From the NCBI GenBank assembly GCA_008330645.1, contig VLTN01000025.1, forward strand, positions 310,001-374,000: a stretch of 64,000 nucleotides of DNA, given 5' to 3'. Numbering within the stretch: the first letter of the stretch is position 1; every line of letters begins with the position of its first letter. Source of the stretch: Cafeteria roenbergensis (taxonomy: Eukaryota; Sar; Bigyra; Bicosoecida; Cafeteriaceae). The position numbers were made by a program, and so were the translations under genes. A model generated the notes under the pieces. It was not told the origin of the DNA, searched no databases, and saw only the letters and a program-made list of their open reading frames with translations. This document shows, one piece after another, positions 54,552 to 64,000 of the stretch.

Positions 54552-56193
54552 TCAGTCCAGGTGCGTGGTCTGGAAGATCTTGGCCGTGACCACGTACGGG
54601 TCCATGTTCGAGGCCGGGCGGCGGTCCTCGAAGTAGCCGCAGTCGTCGGCCTCGGTGGTGCGGGGGATGCGCACCGACGCGCCGCGGTTGGCCACGCCAT
54701 AGGAGAACTTGTCGATGGGGGCGGTCTCGTGGGCGCCGGTGAGGCGGCGCTCGTTGCCGCGGCCGTACACAGCCATGTGCTCGAGGTGCTTGGCACCCAG
54801 CTTCTCGATGGCCTCGATGATGGCCGCGTAGCCGCCCGCCTCGCGCATGGGCTTGGTGGAGTAGTTGACGTGGCAGCCAGCGCCGTTCCAGTCGCCGGGG
54901 ATGGGCTTGGGGTCGAACGAGCAGACCACGCCAAAGTCCTCGCACACGCGCTGCATGATGTAGCGGCTGAGCCACATGTGGTCGCCAGACTCGATGCCGA
55001 GGCAGGGGCCGACCTGGTACTCCCACTGGCCGGGCATGACCTCGGCGTTGATGCCGGACACCTTGATGCCGGCGAAGAGGCAGGCACGGTAGTGGGCGTC
55101 GGCGATGGCGCGGCCGAAGGCGTTCTCTGCACCCGCGCTGCAGTAGTAGGGGCCCTGCGGGCCGGGGTAGCCGCCCTTGGGCCAGCCGAGCGGGGTGCGG
55201 CCGTCGGCCTCAAACAGGGTGTACTCCTGCTCGACGCCGAACCACGGCGCGCTGGCCTCGTCCTTGGCGAAGGCGGCAGCCGCGGGGGCGCGCGTGTTGG
55301 TGGGGTGGGCGGTGCCGTCCGGGCGGTAGCACTCGCAGAGAACGAGGATGTGCTCGCCGCCGCGGAACGGGTCCGGAACGATGCGCACGGGCTTGAGGAT
55401 CACCTCGGAGTCGTGCCCCTCGGCCTGCGAAGAATGGGTCAACGTCCACGGGAGCAGTGCAGGGTGGTCACGGGTCAAGGCAAAGCGTTGCGCGCAACAC
55501 GACAGACGCGTCCCGAGGGTCACCGAAACGGGCAGGCCGCTTGTCGCCACCCCGCAGCTCGGGAGCCACCCCGCTCTCGCTCGCGCCACCTGGCCCGCTT
55601 CACGAGAGCATCCACGACCCCAACCGAGATGGGCCAGGCGCGGGCGCCAGCTGGGTCGCCGCGCGCGCAGCGTTGCACGATGGGGGGGGTGACCCGCGCT
55701 CCAAATTGACGCACCTGCTTGGTGGACGAACCGTCGAAGTTCCACTCCGGGAGTTCCTCAACGGAGGCGGGCACCTTGTCGAAAGTGCGGGTCTTGCAGC
55801 TGCGAGGCGTAGAGGCGCGAGGCGCGAGGCGGCGGAGGCGGGTGGTGGTCCGAGCAGTGTGGTTCAAGCGAACGCGGCGGACGGAGAAACGTACCGGCAA
55901 GCGGGGACGCACGGCCGGTCGCAGCCCCGAACTCGCCACTCACCGCACGTCCTCGCCGCTGCCGCCGATCCAGATGTACTCGGCCTGCAGATCTTGCGTT
56001 GGGCGGTGGATTGGGGCGCCGGGGGCTTGTTTGCGGTCGCGATCCGGGCGAAATCAGGCTCACGGGTCACTGCAAGGGCGCAACTTGGGCGCCTGCTCAC
56101 CTGGACCTTGCCGCGGGTGTCGAGGCTCATGTAGCGGGACAGAACGTCGTGCGACAGGCGGCCACCGGTGGGAGCGCAGGCGAAAGCGGCCAT
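54552..56193 (-). CDS. Glutamine synthetase, type II (eukaryotic)
   Basis: Glutamine synthetase makes glutamine from glutamate, ammonia and ATP. Four exons join in phase: 56193-56101, 55984-55944, 55799-55715 and 55424-54552. They give 363 residues, the normal GSII length. The beta-grasp part carries [14 protein letters not shown] and [14 protein letters not shown]. The catalytic part carries [58 protein letters not shown] and [15 protein letters not shown], so the active-site motifs appear intact. There is no obvious plastid or mitochondrial transit peptide before [10 protein letters not shown], so it is probably cytosolic. One donor is GTGCGT rather than GTGAG. Exon 2 is only 41 bp. It is transcribed away from the FN3 gene across a 1.4-kb divergent interval. 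Confidence 0.96.
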
Positions 56194-57619
56194 CTTGCGG
56201 CAAACGGTGGGAGGTTTCTTACTGCGCCTGGGCGAAGTGCAAGGTCGAGACGCAAAATCAAAGGTTGAAATCGCAAATATTCGGTCGGCGCGCTCGGCTC
56301 TGCTGCATGTTTCCGCGGCCCCCAACATGCGCAGCAGCGACGGCTTGCGGCGCAACGCGCTGCCAACAGGGCCCGCGCTGGCGGGGAGGAAGCCCGGGCG
56401 CAGCCAGGTGGGCTGCAACCCCAGCGAGGCGAGCAGGAGGCGGGGGGCATGGAGGGCCGCGCGGGCGGCCAAGAAGGGGCAAGGGGTGCCAGCAATTGAA
56501 AACAAAAAGCAAACCGACGCCGCCGCCGGCTGTGCGACTGCCGCCTTGGCGGCCGCCGCGGCGAGGCAGCGAGCGGCCGCCCCCTCGCGGAGCGACCTGG
56601 CAGTCCCTCACCTGTCCGCGCTCGGGCGGTGGCGGAGTGCGCGCCAAGGTGGGGTGGGGCGCGCACCACTGGTGCTGCAAGTTTGCAGTTCAAATCAAGT
56701 CGCGCCGTGCCCAGCCGGCCGGCAGAGCGCGTTGGGCCGAGCTGCGAACCAGTGCCCGGCTCGAAAAAACCAGCGACCGCTGGCTGCCGCGCGACCTAGC
56801 CCGCACAAAAAGGCGAGGCCGCCCGGGCTTCTCGACTCCTGTGCGCAGCAGGAGCAACCCGGACCCCTCGCGACCCCGTGGCCAGCTCCCGGGGCGCGCG
56901 CGCTCCCGCCTCGACTGCACGGCCGACAGCCCCCTCCAGGTGAGCGGCGCTCTGTCGACCGGACGGCCAGCCGGGCCCGCGCGCAGGGAACCCCCTGGCC
57001 GCCCGTGCGCCCCGCTGCGTGGCCCCTCTCTTGGCAAGCGGGCCCGGGCCCGGCGGCGGCGGCGCTTGCGACGCGTTGCGCCCGTGCTGCGCCCCGGCAG
57101 GCGCGCGCTTGCTGGTGATCGACCAACCTTTGGCGTTGCCCGCCACGCTCGCCCGTCCCGCTGCGAGCCTGACGCACGAGGCCGTGCGCGCGCTCCCCGG
57201 TTGCAGCGCGCGCGCGCCCGTGCCGTGGGGGGACGCCCCGCGCCCCTGGCGGCCGCCAGCACGCCCCCGCGCCAGCCAGAGCGCCGTCGCAAAAAAAGAC
57301 GAGCAGCGTCGATGCCGTCAGCGACGGCCTGCTGGCGCGCCGCGCGCGCCGTGGCTCCCAGGCGGCCCTTGCGCCAGTGCCACGCTGGCAGCATCGCCCG
57401 CCCCGCGCGATACGAGCGCGGACTCGCCGCGGAGGCGCGACTGTTTGGCCGCGCTCGCTCTCCGTCAGGTCCGTTCGCTTGATCGCTCTCCCCAACCGAT
57501 GCCCGGCCGGCCGGCCGCCCGGCGTGCTTCCCCCACCATCTGCGCGGTTCCCTTCGCGCAGGCTCGTGCTTTTCCCCGTCCCAGTACCGGGACCCCCAAG
57601 CTCCCCGGCGCCTGGCGGC
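56194..57619. promoter_or_regulatory. Divergent interval, glutamine synthetase / FN3 surface protein
   Basis: 1,426 bp between divergent start codons, the longest gene-free stretch in the window. Open frames cross it on both strands without family resemblance. A GTTCAAATC string at 56688-56696 is not flanked by a tRNA T-stem. Both promoters are expected here. Confidence 0.35.
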
Positions 57620-60600
57620 ATGCGACTGCTCGCTGCTGCCATCGCCACGGCAGTGCTGCTGGCACAGCACTGTGAGCCGCGCGTCCGCGCCGCCCGCCCA
57701 CGCTGCAGCGCGGGGCATCCGCTGTTGCTACAGCTGCCGCGTGCTGTGCTGCGAACCGGTCGTCCCGTCGGCAGAAGCGCGGGCGCGCACGCACTGCAGC
57801 TGGTGCCGGCAGGGGGCACCCGGCCGGAGTGCCCATCGCGCCCACGCCCGCGCCCGCGCCCGGCGGCGAGCCTGCCTCCGTGCGTGTCCTGACTGAATAC
57901 CCAGCCCTGCTGCCGCTCGCCCCGCCGCAGGTGCTAGCGCTGCCGTGGCTCCTGGCCCGCCGGCCAGCCTCGACGTGACGCGCCTGAGCGGATCCTCGCT
58001 TCTGGCAACTGCGGCCCCGCCCGCCTCGGACGGCGGAGCCGGCGTCACATCATACCGCTTCGAGTGGGACACTGCACCTGGCGCCAGAGAGGTGCAGACG
58101 GTCCGCACTGGGCCCACCAACGGCCCTTCGGAGATCCAGTCCATCTCCCTGGCCGCGCCCGATGTGGACGAGGTGCAGTCCTTCCACACCCTGGCAACCC
58201 ACGCCGCCGAGGTGCAGCGGATCGTGACCACGGCGCTGCCGCACCAGACCATCGGCGGGACGTTCTCCCTCGCCTTTGACACGACTGCGACCGGCGGCGG
58301 CCTCTGGGTCACCGCCCCCATCGCATTCGATGCCGCGGCCTCGACCGGCGGCTCTCCCACCCGCGAAAGCATGGAGGAGCGGCTCGAGGCCCTGCCCAAC
58401 GTCGGCGACGTCACCGTGTCGCGCACTGGGCCCGACAGCGAGGGCGGGTTCACCTGGCTCGTGACCTTCGTCGACCCCACCGGCGACGTCCCTGCCCTGG
58501 TGGTGGCCAGCAACGCCCTCACCGGCGAGGGCGCGCAGGCTAGCGCCGCCGTCGAGGCCGAAGGGAACCACCTCGGCGGGTCCTTCTCCGTCTCCTTCCG
58601 CGGCTCTGCCACGGGCCCCATCGACCACGACGCCACGGACGCGCAGGTCGCCGCCGCCCTGGAGGCCCTCCCCGGAGTGGACGCCGTGGCGGTGCGCCGC
58701 ACCGGTCCCGATTCGGAGCAGGGCTACTCGTGGACGGTGACCTTCTCGGGCTCGGCCGTGGACGGCGACCTGCCCGCGATGGAGGTCCACGACACCGCGT
58801 CGCTCACCGGTGCAGGGGCGCAGGTGGTCGTTTGCAGCGACGGGGAGGGCATCGGCAACGCCACCCTCATCGCCCAGGCCGCGGCGCGCGGCGGCACCCG
58901 CACCTTCTGCGCGGCTGCCGGGTCCAGCCGCCGCGGCAACCAGCTGACCGGCACGTTCAACCTGACGCTGGCAGCCGCGCCGGAGTTCGGCGGCGCCTCT
59001 CGCACGGTGCAGGGGGTGCCGGTGGACGCATCGGCGTCGCAGCTCAAGGCCGCCATCGAGCGCGATGCTGGCGACGTCACTGGGCAGGTGGCAGTGACGC
59101 GTGGCGCCCGCCAGCCCGGCGGCGGCTACACCTGGACTGTGGCCTTCCCCGCCGCGGAGGGCGACCTGCCAGATGCCGTCGTTTCCATCGGCGCCGCCTC
59201 GGGCACCGCCAACCTCGGCGGTGGGGCCCCAGGCGCTGCCGCCGCGCCTGTGGCCAGCGTGGAGGAGCTCTCCAAGGGCACGCTGCGGGAGGTCCAGCAC
59301 CTCGCCGTGGTGTCCGACTCAGGAACCTTCACCCTCGCCGTGGGAAGCGCCACAACCCTCCCCATCGTGGCCAACGCGTCGACCCTGCTGCTGGCGTCCT
59401 CCGGCGCCGGCGCCTCGCCCCTCGTGGCCGCCACGCTCGCCGCCAACGGCTCTGCCATGGCGGCCTGCGCCGCGCTTGGCGAGGCCATCGACCGCGAGCT
59501 CGAGGCGCTGCCAGCGGCGGTTGCCGGCAGCGTGGCCGTGGCCTTTGGCCTGGCCCCCGGCGCGTCGCTCTCCCTGGGCTGCGAGTTCAACGTGACCTTC
59601 ATCGGCCGGGCCGGCGACGTCCCGACCATGGTGGCTGACAGCTCTGCCCTGCTGCCCTCGGGCGGGGCCGCGTCCGCCACGGTGTCCGCCGTGCGCGACG
59701 GCACCGCCTCGCCCGTCACGGGAGGCTCCTTCGCCCTCTCCTTCCGCGGCGAGCGCACCGGCTACCTCGCGTGGGACTCGTCGGCCCCGGCCCTGGAGGC
59801 TGCCCTCGAGGCGCTGAGCACCGTGGGCGACGTGGACGTGACGCGCAGCGCGGTCGCGGACGCCTCGGGCGGCTTCGTGTGGTCGGTCACCTTCCAGACG
59901 GAGTTCGGGTCCCTGCCGCTCATGGGCTCCGACCCGCTCACTCTGGTGGGCACCCTCCCGCGCGCAGACGTCGCCAAGGCCGTGGAGGGCGTTGCTCCGC
60001 CCTTTTCGTCCGGCGCCGGAGGCCTTCCCCTGGGCTCCGCCGTCGTCACCGACCTGGACAACCCCTCAGCAGTCCTTCTCGGCCTCTCCCAGGGCGTGGC
60101 GTACGCCGTGCGCGTCGTGGCCTCCAACTCCGTGGGCGAAGGCGCCCCCGCCTACTCGGTGCCGCGCTTCACGACCCCGGAGCCCAGCTCCCCGTCGGCG
60201 CCCGTGAACGTGCGCATCGCCCCGGCGGCCGCGCGCGGGGCAGAGTACGGCAACCCCGCCACCGGCGCATCCCCCACGGCCCTGGACGTCACCTGGGAGG
60301 CCCCGGCCCGCGACGGCGGCGAGCCCGTGCACGCCTACCTGGTGGAGTGGGCGCGCGAGCCCCTCCAGGCAGAGGTGCAGCGCGTCACCGTGTCCGCCCC
60401 CGCGTCCAAGGCGGTGCAGATGATCACCACGTCGGTTCCCGCGACGCCCGAGGTGCAGGCGCTGGTGTTCAACGGCTCCACCCCTGCCGGCCCGACGGTC
60501 GACGAGGTGCAGGCCATCGCCTGCGACGCCACCGGCGGCACCTTCTCGCTGTCCGTTGGCGGCCGCCCGCCTTCCACGGAGACGTCCACCGGCCCCATCC

Positions 60601-63600
60601 CGTTCGACGCCACCCCTGCCCAGGTGCAGGCCGCCCTCAACGCTGTGCCCGTGCTCAGCGGCGTGACCGTCGCGGCCAGTGGCGCCCAGACCACGGCCTG
60701 CCGCGCCTTCGACGCCGCCTCCTCGACTGCGCCCCTGCCCTTCCTGGTGACCATCCCCGCGGCTGTGGGCTCCGGCCTGGCTGGCTCTGCCGGCGACGTC
60801 CCGGCCCTCGTCGGCGACGCCTCCAGCCTCACCGGCAACCGCGTCATCTCCGTCTCGGAGTCCGTCAAGGGCACCGCTGCTGTCAGCGGCACCGTGTCTG
60901 TCTCCTTCCGCGGGGCCGTCCCCGTCTCCGTCAACACTGGCATGTCAGGCGCGCAGGTGGCGGCCGAGCTTGTGAAGCTGTCTTCCATCGAGGGCGTGTC
61001 TGTGTCCAAGGAGGCCGCCCCGGGGGGCGCCACTGCGTTCCTCGTCACCTTCACGGCGCCCCGTGGCAACGTGCCCGCGCTGACTGTGGAGGACGCTTCG
61101 GCGCTCGTGGGCAACGACGCCACGGCGACCGTTTGCTCCGACGAGACCGTCACCGACTCTCCCGCCGACGGCGCCGCTGCGGCCGTCGCGGCTCGCTGCG
61201 CGGCCCTCGGCTCCACGCTGCTGGCCCAGGTCGTGGGCGGCAACCGCGTCGGCGGAGAGTTCCGCCTTCGCCTGCGCGGCCACGTCACCGACCCCATTCC
61301 CTTCAACGCTGCCGACACCACGGTCAAGGCCGCGCTTGAGGCGCTGCCCAACGTCGGCACGGTGTCCGTGGCTCGCTCCGGCCCCACCGACGTGGCAGGG
61401 TACAGCTGGACCGTCACCTTCGTCTCAAACCCCGGCGCCTTCCCGCCCGCATCGGCCCCTGGAGGCCTCGGCGTGCTCGAAGCCGTCACCGTCGCGCCCG
61501 GCAGCGCGGCGTCCACACTGACCGGCGCGTCGGCCGCGGTGCAGGTCAATGTGACCGCCGACGCCTCCGCTCCCCTGGGCGGCTCGTTCCAGCTGAGCTT
61601 CTCCTCGTTCGCCTCCGGCCAGCCAGTCGTCGCGCAAACGGCGCAGCTGCTCAGCGACGCCTCGGCGGCCGATGTCAAGGCCGCGCTCGAGGCCCTCGCC
61701 ACCGTGGGCGAAGTGCAGGTGTCCCGCACCACGCTCGCGGACGGCAGTGGTTTCGCGTGGGACGTGTCCTTCACGGGCTGCTCCCCCTCGCCGGCAGCTG
61801 CCGCCGCTCTGGCCGCCGGAGGCGCCGAGGTGGCGACTGTGCCGTCGTCGGCGTCGGCCATTTCGGACGTGTGCAACCGCGGGGACCTGCCGCTGCTTGG
61901 GTTCAACGGCACCGGGCTGACTGGCGGCTCTGCGGCGGCCAACGCCAGCGGCGCCGTCGTGGAGATGGTCGCCGGGTCCGGCGCCCCCAACGGCACCGGC
62001 ACCGCGTCGGCCGCCAGGTACGGGTCCTTCCTCGTGACGGACCTGTCTGCCAGCGGCGCCCTCAGCTACCGCATCGAGGGCCTCGCCACCGGCATGCCCT
62101 TTTACGTGTCCGTTGCGGCTCGCAATGCCATCTCGCTCGGGCCTCGCTCCATTTCGTCGCCCGAGGCGTCGGCTGCGTCCGCCGCTGCCCCGGCCCCCGT
62201 GGCCGACCCCCCGCGTCTCGTGTCCTCGTCCCCCACGCACCTCACCGTGTCGTGGGAGCCGCCCCTGGACAACGGCGGGGCGCCCGTGACCGGCTACGAG
62301 CTCGAGATGGACACCGGGGCCGGAGGCGCCTTCGCCGTCGTCCACGACGGCACGATGGCCCCGCACCAGCGCACGCACACGGTGACCGCCCCCGACGTGG
62401 TGCCGGGTGCCGTCCACCGCTTCCGCGTGGTGGCGCGAAACCTGGCCGGCGTGTCGGCCCCGTCGCCCGTCGGAGCGTTCGCTGCCGCCGCGCCCTCGGC
62501 CCCCATCGCGCCGCCGTCGCCCTGGCGCGACCCGGAGACGTCTGCGGGAACCTCTGCGGCCGGCGACTCTGTTGCGGCCGTGGCCTTTGCGCCCCCCCGC
62601 GCCAACGGGGGCAGCCCCCTCACGGACTTTGACGTGGTGCGCGACGACGGGGCGGCCGGCGAGCTCGGCCCCACCGTGCCCCGCCCTCGCTTCGGAGCGC
62701 TCGAGGTGCAGCGGATCGTGACGTCGCGCACGGCCGGCTCTGGCATCCTCCGCTTCGGCATGCTCTGGGCGGCGCCCATGGCCACGTCGGCCGACTCGCT
62801 CGCTGACCTGGTCACGGCTCGCCCCGAGGCGTCGGCCTACCCGTCGCTGCTGTCGGCCAGCGCCGACGCGTCGTCCTCCCTGTTCATGCGCGACGGCGGC
62901 CTGCTCACCTCCAACGTCAGCTTCGCTTCCAGCGTGCCCACGGCCGAGGAGGTCCGCACCGCGGTCGAGGCCGTTCTGGTCGGCGAGGACGGCGTGCGCG
63001 GCAGCGGCCGCGTGGCGGTGGCGAGCGCCACGCTGGCGGGCGGCGAGACAGAGTACACCGTCACCTTCCTCCACCCCACCGGCGATCTGCCCGAGCTTGA
63101 CGTGCAGGAGGCTGGCTTCGCCACCGGGGCGCCCGACGGCCAGGGCACCAACGTGTCCACGACGACCGACGGCGTCGGCCACCTTCACACCGTGTCCGTG
63201 GCCACCGCCTGCGGCGCCGCGGGCTGCTCCGTCACCGGCGGGACGGTCGCCCTCACGGTCCCCTTTGCCGCCCCCCAGCCGCTCGAGGCAGGCTCAGCGG
63301 CCCCCGCGTCCACCGGCTCTCACTCCGTGGCCACCCAGTCCTCCGTGCAGGTGGAGCTGGCGTTTGATGCCGACGGCCCCACGGCCGAGGCCGCGTTCCG
63401 TGCCGCGCTCCGTGTCCTTCCGACGCTGGCTCAGGCTGACGTGGCCGTTCGCTCCGTTGACATGGGCTCGGGCGTCCGCGAGTGGACGGTGGTCCTCACC
63501 ACCGGCTGGGCCCACGCCGGGCCCGCGCTGGGCGGCCCCGTGCTCGTTGGCGCGTCCTCGCTGACGGTGGCAGGCGCTGGCGCTGCCGCGTCCGGCTCCG

Positions 63601-64000
63601 CCATCACTGTGCAGCGGGGCAGCTGGCGGCACGTGTCCCGCGGGCTGGTGGAGGGCCGCCCGTACCGCTTCGCTGTCTCGGCCTCCTCTATCGTGGACGG
63701 CGCGACTGCCGTCGGGCCCCGCTCCCCCATGGTCAGCGTGCTGGCCGCGTCCCTCCCCCTGCCGTCCTCCCGCGCTCCAGAGTTCACTGACATCAAGCCC
63801 GCCGCCATCGGCGTGTCGTGGACCCGCGCCGACGGAGAGGACCCCGACGGCCGCGTCGCGCTTGCCTCCGGGAGCCCCATCACCGGCTACCGGCTCTACG
63901 CCTTCCCGGGCGTCGGGCCCAACTCCCCCCTCGCCGTGAGCCCCGTCAGGCCAGAGGTCCAGACCGTGTCCGTCACGGCGGCCAACTCCACCGACGAGGT
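57620..64000 (+). CDS. Giant secreted FN3 protein with ~110-residue EVQ-type beta repeats, 3'-partial
   Basis: Exon 1 (57620-57671) encodes a signal peptide start (MRLLAAAIATAVLLAQH). It joins in phase to an exon from 57931 that stays open to the window edge, giving about 2,040 residues with no stop yet. A recurring ~110-residue unit reads G-G-(S/T)-F-x-L-S-F, AL..LP.VG.V.V.R, G..W.VTF, GD.P.L and LTG. I count about eleven, beginning near 58251, 58572, 58938, 59317, 59716, 60533, 60883, 61249, 61575, 62740 and 63235. FN3 elements alternate with them: a complete-looking FN3 at ~62195-62480 (LTVSWEPPLDNGGAPVTGYE) and split ones elsewhere. The tripeptide EVQ marks the passage from FN3 strands into repeats. 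It is an extracellular adhesion or matrix protein by inference. Whether it has a membrane anchor is unknown, because the 3' end is missing. Confidence 0.78.

Noticed and set aside
56688-56696. GTTCAAATC string resembling a tRNA B box
   Set aside because: The flanking bases cannot pair into a 5-bp T-stem and no A box or acceptor stem is seen.
56194-57619. Possible gene in the divergent interval, with open frames of 200-590 codons on both strands
   Set aside because: No motif, no consistent splice phases and Arg/Pro/Ala-biased products typical of non-coding GC-rich DNA.
58050-63188. Long minus-strand frames over the FN3 surface protein gene
   Set aside because: The plus-strand frame carries clear FN3 and repeat motifs and a signal peptide; the minus-strand products do not resemble anything.
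1-64000. Integrated virus, retroelement, DNA transposon or CRISPR array
   Set aside because: No reverse transcriptase, integrase, transposase or capsid motif, no terminal repeats, no AT-rich island and no regularly spaced short repeats were seen.

Overview
The window is nuclear DNA of a very GC-rich eukaryotic microbe. It has spliced genes with short introns, nearly all starting GTGAG, strongly G/C-ending codons, long Ala/Ser/Gly/Pro-rich disordered inserts, and eukaryote-only families: a Slo-type K+ channel, alpha-SNAP, a JmjN/JmjC demethylase, PME-1, an RGS protein and type II glutamine synthetase. A GC-rich protist is the best description. A heterotrophic stramenopile such as a bicosoecid is my guess, supported weakly by a C-x4-C-x9-C-x2-HG finger of a kind I associate with stramenopiles. 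No organellar, prokaryotic, viral or transposon gene was recognised.

I place fourteen genes by joining exons whose reading phases agree. From 1 to 14.2 kb: the 3' part of a Slo2-like K+ channel (1-8958, +), alpha-SNAP (9247-10731, +, five exons), PP2A methylesterase (11170-12456, -) and a DnaJ protein (12665-13783, +). From 14.2 to 30 kb: a decayed CCR4/Angel-type nuclease with an FN3 domain inserted (14212-18987, -), a RanBP2-finger protein with an NCOA5-like domain (19676-23267, -, four exons), a JmjN/JmjC demethylase (24174-27123, +) and an RGS-like protein (27585-29698, -, four exons).

From 30 to 46 kb a single gene (30015-45877, -) encodes about 5,107 residues of acidic/basic N-terminal repeats followed by degenerate helical repeats, almost all in one 15.3-kb exon. 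From 46 to 64 kb: a ferric reductase/NADPH oxidase-like membrane flavocytochrome (46254-49403, +), a secreted MRH-domain protein (49969-51126, -), an orphan Arg/Ala-rich protein (51641-53764, +), glutamine synthetase (54552-56193, -, four exons) and the first ~2,040 residues of a secreted FN3 protein that runs off the right edge (57620-64000, +). Because that last frame has no stop inside the window, a search for complete ORFs would miss it.

Genes largely alternate in strand, giving several divergent promoter intervals (208-1426 bp) and short convergent 3' intervals. The genes are single-copy housekeeping or signalling genes and do not form one pathway. The recurring oddity is architectural. 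Folded domains are split by long low-complexity or repeat inserts: RCK1 of the channel, FN3 in the decayed nuclease, and FN3 in the surface protein. The most interesting objects are the decayed nuclease, the split-FN3/EVQ-repeat surface protein and the giant helical-repeat protein.
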